NCBI GenBank assembly: GCA_035906235.1
Contig: JAMIFN010000025.1
Coordinates: forward strand, 1-8,014
DNA from: JAMIFN01 sp035906235
GTDB taxonomy: Bacteria > Pseudomonadota > Gammaproteobacteria > Burkholderiales > Burkholderiaceae_C
Reading direction: 5' to 3'
DNA: 8,014 nt
Below are positions 5,541 through 8,014 of the stretch, piece after piece; position 1 is the stretch's first letter, and every line of letters starts with the position of its first letter. The translations under genes were made by a program, and so were the position numbers. The notes beneath the pieces were generated by a model. The model saw nothing but the letters and a program-made list of their open reading frames with translations, made no database searches and was not told the origin of the DNA.

Positions 5541-6758
5541 TTAAAACAATTTATCGAGCAAGGAGCGCAAAAAGCTGCGTCGCTCTTTATGCCCCCGCGT
5601 GGGAGGGCGCTCGGGTGCGCTCGGCCCCAAGGCACCAAAGCGACTATTGCTCCCGCTCTTGCTAGGCGCTGGCGCTTGCAACTGCCCCAGCCCAGACAGC
5701 ACCGACAAGGCCACGAAGTGCAGCACCTCCTCTTCTTGCCCCTCAAAAATCTCGCACAATTTGCGCACGCTTTGCTCGCCGCGCACGCACAAAGCCGCCA
5801 ACTGCACATCGACCGCACCCACCTGCCCCAGCTGCGTGAAATTGGGAAAGCGCGAGAGCTTCAAAACTGCGTCGCCCTGCGCCTGCAAGACCACTCCATC
5901 CAGCGCGTGACGGCACAGTTCCCACAGCACCACATCCAGCGCCAACATATACCGTTGTCCACGCCCTGCGGTTAAAGCCTGCTGCGCCTGAGCCGCTGCT
6001 GCAGCGGCCAGCGGCTCCAAGCTGGCTGCGTCTAATTGCGCAGCGTTAGCCAAAACTTTGAGCAAAGCAGAAACTGGCATATGGGCGGCGACCCAGCCCT
6101 CTTGCGGCTGCAGCAGCAGTTGCGTCGCGCCAATGTGCAGCAGCTGCGCCTCGCTGCCCGCCATTTTTTCCACCAAACGCAAAAAACGCTTGCGATGCAA
6201 GGCGGGCAAGTATTCGCGCAAAGCCAACACAGGGCTGGTTTGTGCACCTTTGCTCGATTTGCTTACTCCATGTGCAAGCAACTTCGACTTGACTGCACTT
6301 GACGCGGGCAATGCCGCTGCAGGCCTTGGCTCTAGTGTCGGCCTGGGCGCAAGCGCTGCCGCCAATGCGGGAGCCACATCTAAGGCGGTCAAGGCGGCCT
6401 TCACCGCCGCACTGTTGTAAGGCGCCGCCAAAAATTCCAGGCGCTGCCCCGCTTGCACGGGCAAAGCCGCCTGCGGCCAAGCCTCGCCCCCTGTGCGCGA
6501 GAGCAACAGCGCTGGCCGCCCCGCCAAAAACGCCAACAGCGCTTGCGCCTGCTCGCTGCCATACTGAGGCAAGCCCACACCGCCCAAATCCAACACCACT
6601 TTGGCGCAAGCCGCAGCCGCCGCACTTTGCACAGGCAAGCTGAAATCGGCCGTGCGCTTGAGCAAAACACAGCGCTTATCGCGCCAATTCATGCTGATTA
6701 AAATCTCGATAGCGGCCGCATCGTGGTCGCTTAAACCTGCTAATAAGACGGTCCTCAT
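5541..6758 (-). CDS. Large module protein, intact copy (receiver-like N-terminus, helical C-terminal domain)
   Basis: This 405-residue protein is not recognised by name. Residues 1-125 have alternating strand-helix character (MRTVLLAGLSDHDAAAIEIL, CAKVVLDLGGVG, RPALLLS) like a receiver or Rossmann-type fold, but no clear phosphorylation Asp set can be assigned. An Ala/Pro-rich linker covers about 128-175. A helix then follows (LPALHRKRFLRLVEKM), with a strand pair near 207-225 (HIGATQLLLQPQEGWVAAHM). Next comes a helical domain at about 265-362 (LALDVVLWELCRHALDG, LSRFPNFTQL, SVRKLCEIFEGQEEEVLHFVALSVLSGL) with winged-helix-like spacing. After a variable linker the protein ends in the basic tail RRSFLRSLLDKLF, also present in the plus-strand copy. 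ATG 6758 is chosen over upstream in-frame starts because AAGGGGGG lies just before it, it overlaps the previous stop (ATGA), and it aligns with the start of the paralogue. It probably works with the GTPase encoded next (inference). Confidence 0.8.
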   Translation of the reverse strand: MRTVLLAGLSDHDAAAIEILISMNWRDKRCVLLKRTADFSLPVQSAAAAACAKVVLDLGGVGLPQYGSEQAQALLAFLAGRPALLLSRTGGEAWPQAALPVQAGQRLEFLAAPYNSAAVKAALTALDVAPALAAALAPRPTLEPRPAAALPASSAVKSKLLAHGVSKSSKGAQTSPVLALREYLPALHRKRFLRLVEKMAGSEAQLLHIGATQLLLQPQEGWVAAHMPVSALLKVLANAAQLDAASLEPLAAAAAAQAQQALTAGRGQRYMLALDVVLWELCRHALDGVVLQAQGDAVLKLSRFPNFTQLGQVGAVDVQLAALCVRGEQSVRKLCEIFEGQEEEVLHFVALSVLSGLGQLQAPAPSKSGSNSRFGALGPSAPERPPTRGHKERRSFLRSLLDKLF

Positions 6759-7357
6759 AGCCGCCCCCCTTGCTCTAAAAGCCCCATAGCGTCTTGCCAT
6801 GCAGGGCCGCATACAAAACCAGCGCGTTGCAAAGTGCGACGCGCCAACATAAAAGCCAAAGTGTCTTGTGCGCCCACACAATGCGCTAAAAATGCCGCCT
6901 CCAACTGCCGAGAATCAGCCACCTCAGACTGGGCAAGCGCTGCCAAGATCGCCCCCGCTGCTGCGGCAGCCCTGTCGTGCGAATCATCGACACCGCATAA
7001 CAGCGCCCGCTGCGGCACATCAGACGAAGGCTGCGTCAGCACCGACCAACGCGTTGCCAAACGATTGACTTGCGGTAGCGCCTGCGGCGCACGCACCTGC
7101 TGCTGCAATTTATGCCACAGCACCGCGCCTAAGCACTGCTGCACCTGGCGCTGGCGCAACACCTCGGCCTGCGCCCCGCCCTGCTGTGGGCAGGCATAAA
7201 GCCAATCGGCCAAAGCGCCCTGCAAAGGCTCGGCGCAGCCCAGCGCCACCGCCGCTGCCGTCCGTGCGCCATGCGCGGCCTGCATTTCGGGGCTGCGCAG
7301 CACGCGCCGACTGGCTGCGCGGAATGCCTCCACCGCCTCGCGTCTGGCCTGATCCAT
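6755..7357 (-). CDS. Unrecognised 200-aa protein, first gene of the minus-strand operon
   Basis: I do not recognise a family. The 200 residues are soluble, Ala/Gln-rich and mostly helical, without a signal peptide or membrane segment. Features include an Arg/Ala-rich first helix (MDQARREAVEAFRAASRRVL), a Gln-rich middle (VEVLRQR-type segment QAEVLRQRQVQQCLGAVLWH) and a C-terminal part with CGVDDSHDRAAAAAGAILAA and GAQDTLAFMLARRTLQRAGF. A histidine and several acidic residues sit in the CGVDDSHD stretch, but no known catalytic pattern is clear. The start at 7357 is supported by GAGGAG 7 bases upstream; longer in-frame readings run into the promoter region. The stop overlaps the start of the large protein gene by 4 bp, so the two are likely coupled. 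There is no counterpart in the plus-strand unit. A structural or adaptor role is possible but unproven. Confidence 0.72.
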   Translation of the reverse strand: MDQARREAVEAFRAASRRVLRSPEMQAAHGARTAAAVALGCAEPLQGALADWLYACPQQGGAQAEVLRQRQVQQCLGAVLWHKLQQQVRAPQALPQVNRLATRWSVLTQPSSDVPQRALLCGVDDSHDRAAAAAGAILAALAQSEVADSRQLEAAFLAHCVGAQDTLAFMLARRTLQRAGFVCGPAWQDAMGLLEQGGRL

Positions 7358-7432
7358 GTTTGCACTCCTCTTGCATGCCTTTTTCAGGACATTTTGCGCC
7401 CATTGCGGACAGTTGGTTTTGCGAAAATGGCT

Positions 7433-7460
7433 GCACATATAGTGCTGTCGATATGACAGC
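7433..7460. promoter_or_regulatory. Two adjoining dyads, candidate operator
   Basis: GCACATATAGTGC (7433-7445) and GCTGTCGATATGACAGC (7444-7460) are both perfect inverted repeats with 5-base centres, and their centres are 13 bases apart. The first covers the candidate -10 and the second lies in the -35/-10 spacer of the promoter reading toward the minus-strand operon. This is the geometry expected for a repressor or spacer-binding activator site. No regulator gene is recognised in the window. Confidence 0.4.
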
Positions 7461-7465
7461 GGCAA
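7436..7465 (-). promoter_or_regulatory. Candidate sigma-70 promoter of the minus-strand operon
   Basis: On the minus strand, TTGCCG (7460-7465) and TATATG (7436-7441) are separated by 18 bases, each matching consensus at four of six positions. It lies about 80 bases before the ATG at 7357. An inverted repeat fills most of the spacer. Confidence 0.4.
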
Positions 7466-7626
7466 GCCCGTAGCCAGTCCCATCCTCCTACAGCAAGCCC
7501 AAAAAAACAACTCGGGAAAGACGCTAGAAGTTCGGATAAATATTACTGACCGCACTAATGACTGCTTGGTTATTGCCCTGTTTTCGACCAAATTGCATGG
7601 ATTCCCCTTGATTTGCCGCAAACGGC

Positions 7627-7632
7627 TACAAT
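7627..7632 (+). promoter_or_regulatory. Likely -10 element of ssrA
   Basis: TACAAT lies 12 bases before the mature tmRNA 5' end, leaving room for a short leader removed by RNase P. A TTGATT at 7608-7613 is only 13 bases upstream, too close for a normal -35, so the -35 is left unassigned. Confidence 0.5.
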
Positions 7633-7644
7633 CTTGCGCTTGAA

Positions 7645-8014
7645 GGGGCTGCAATGGTTTCGACGCGGGTTCGGACGCAGAGCGGTGCATGCCGAGGTCA
7701 GGTTCCTCGTAAAACAGCTTGAAAAAAACTAACTGCAAACGACGAACGTTTCGCACTCGCGGCTTAAGCCCCGCGAGCCTTGCAACAGTCGGCCTATGGG
7801 CTGGGTGGGGGTGAAAGTCCTCACTGCAAGGTCATTCTCATAGGATCGCGTCTGCTTGGGCTACTTAAGCGGGCGCTAAATTTAAGGTAGCTGGCGGCAG
7901 TATCAGCGTGGGCTTGCGCGGGTGCTGTAGCGAGATCTAAATCAAAACCCTAAGCATGTAGATCTGCCTGAATAAGGCTTGCGGACGGCGGTTCAACTCC
8001 GCCCAGCTCCACCA
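7645..8014 (+). ncRNA. ssrA: tmRNA (transfer-messenger RNA)
   Basis: The gene rescues ribosomes stalled on broken mRNAs by acting first as an alanine tRNA and then as a short message. The 5' end GGGGCTG pairs with CAGCTCC near the 3' end (one G-U), leaving ACCA, which closes the tRNA-like acceptor stem. The 5' part GGTTTCGACGCGGGTTCGGA is the usual tmRNA start. The T arm with GGTTCAACTCC and an encoded CCA is complete at 8014. The resume codon GCA is at 7735. The reading frame GCA AAC GAC GAA CGT TTC GCA CTC GCG GCT TAA (7735-7767) gives the tag ANDERFALAA, the betaproteobacterial form, whose ALAA end is recognised by ClpXP-type proteases. The tag is preceded by AAACTAACT-like upstream sequence. 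At 370 nt the length is normal, and the one-piece form is kept. Confidence 0.97.

Larger units (their letters stand above)
7366..7644. other. Divergent intergenic region between the minus-strand operon and ssrA
   Basis: About 280 bases hold no gene. They carry the dyads and candidate promoter of the minus-strand operon (7433-7465) and the ssrA -10. The part 7470-7600 is AT-richer, with an A7 run at 7501-7507, and shows no further structure that I can support. Confidence 0.5.

Noticed and set aside
6046..6609. Open frame of 187 codons in another frame of the large protein gene
   Set aside because: The paralogue alignment supports the 5541-6758 frame; this one is Gly/Ala/Arg-rich shadow sequence.
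6759..6881. Extension of the intact large protein by 41 residues
   Set aside because: The extension overlaps the preceding gene; the ATG at 6758 has its own ribosome binding site and matches the start of the paralogue.
7358..7756. Extension of the 200-aa protein upstream to 7756
   Set aside because: It would run through the promoter region and into the tmRNA gene; the ATG at 7357 has a good GAGGAG site.
7990..8014. Integration (att) site in the 3' end of ssrA
   Set aside because: The tmRNA 3' end is a common target for integrases, but no duplicated 3' end or integrase is visible in this window.

Overview
The window comes from a betaproteobacterium, most likely of the order Burkholderiales (Comamonadaceae-like). 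The best evidence is the tmRNA gene at the right end, whose tag reads ANDERFALAA, the form typical of this group. The GC-rich codon use and the gene families present agree with this. No rRNA, tRNA or CRISPR array is visible.

Layout, left to right. Positions 1-205 hold one end of an IS256-family insertion sequence, with the transposase N-terminus on the minus strand. A plus-strand operon follows: a roadblock/LC7 (MglB-like) protein (348-710), a small Aer-like PAS protein (746-1237) and a PhnD-like binding protein without a signal peptide (1237-1986), closed by a strong hairpin terminator (2042-2082). A second plus-strand unit has a large uncharacterised protein gene broken by a frameshift (2194-3457) and a small COG2229-type Ras-like GTPase (3482-4042). 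Between the two gene sets lies an intergenic stretch with an imperfect palindromic REP/MITE-like element flanked by a 12-bp direct repeat (4061-4209). On the minus strand, reading from 7357 down to 4336, is a four-gene operon: an unrecognised 200-aa protein, an intact paralogue of the large broken protein, a second close GTPase paralogue, and a protein whose C-terminal half looks like a roadblock domain. ssrA (tmRNA) starts at 7645 and runs to the window edge.

The main theme is a duplicated module of large protein plus small GTPase in tail-to-tail orientation, each copy with a roadblock-type protein nearby. This recalls MglA/MglB of Myxococcus and the conservons of Streptomyces (GTPase plus roadblock proteins in signalling operons), but with different partners. 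A plausible reading (inference) is that the PAS and PhnD-like proteins sense redox state or a small ligand and pass the signal to a GTPase/roadblock switch whose output involves the large protein. The large protein has a receiver-like N-terminus, a helical winged-helix-like C-terminal region and a conserved basic C-terminal tail.
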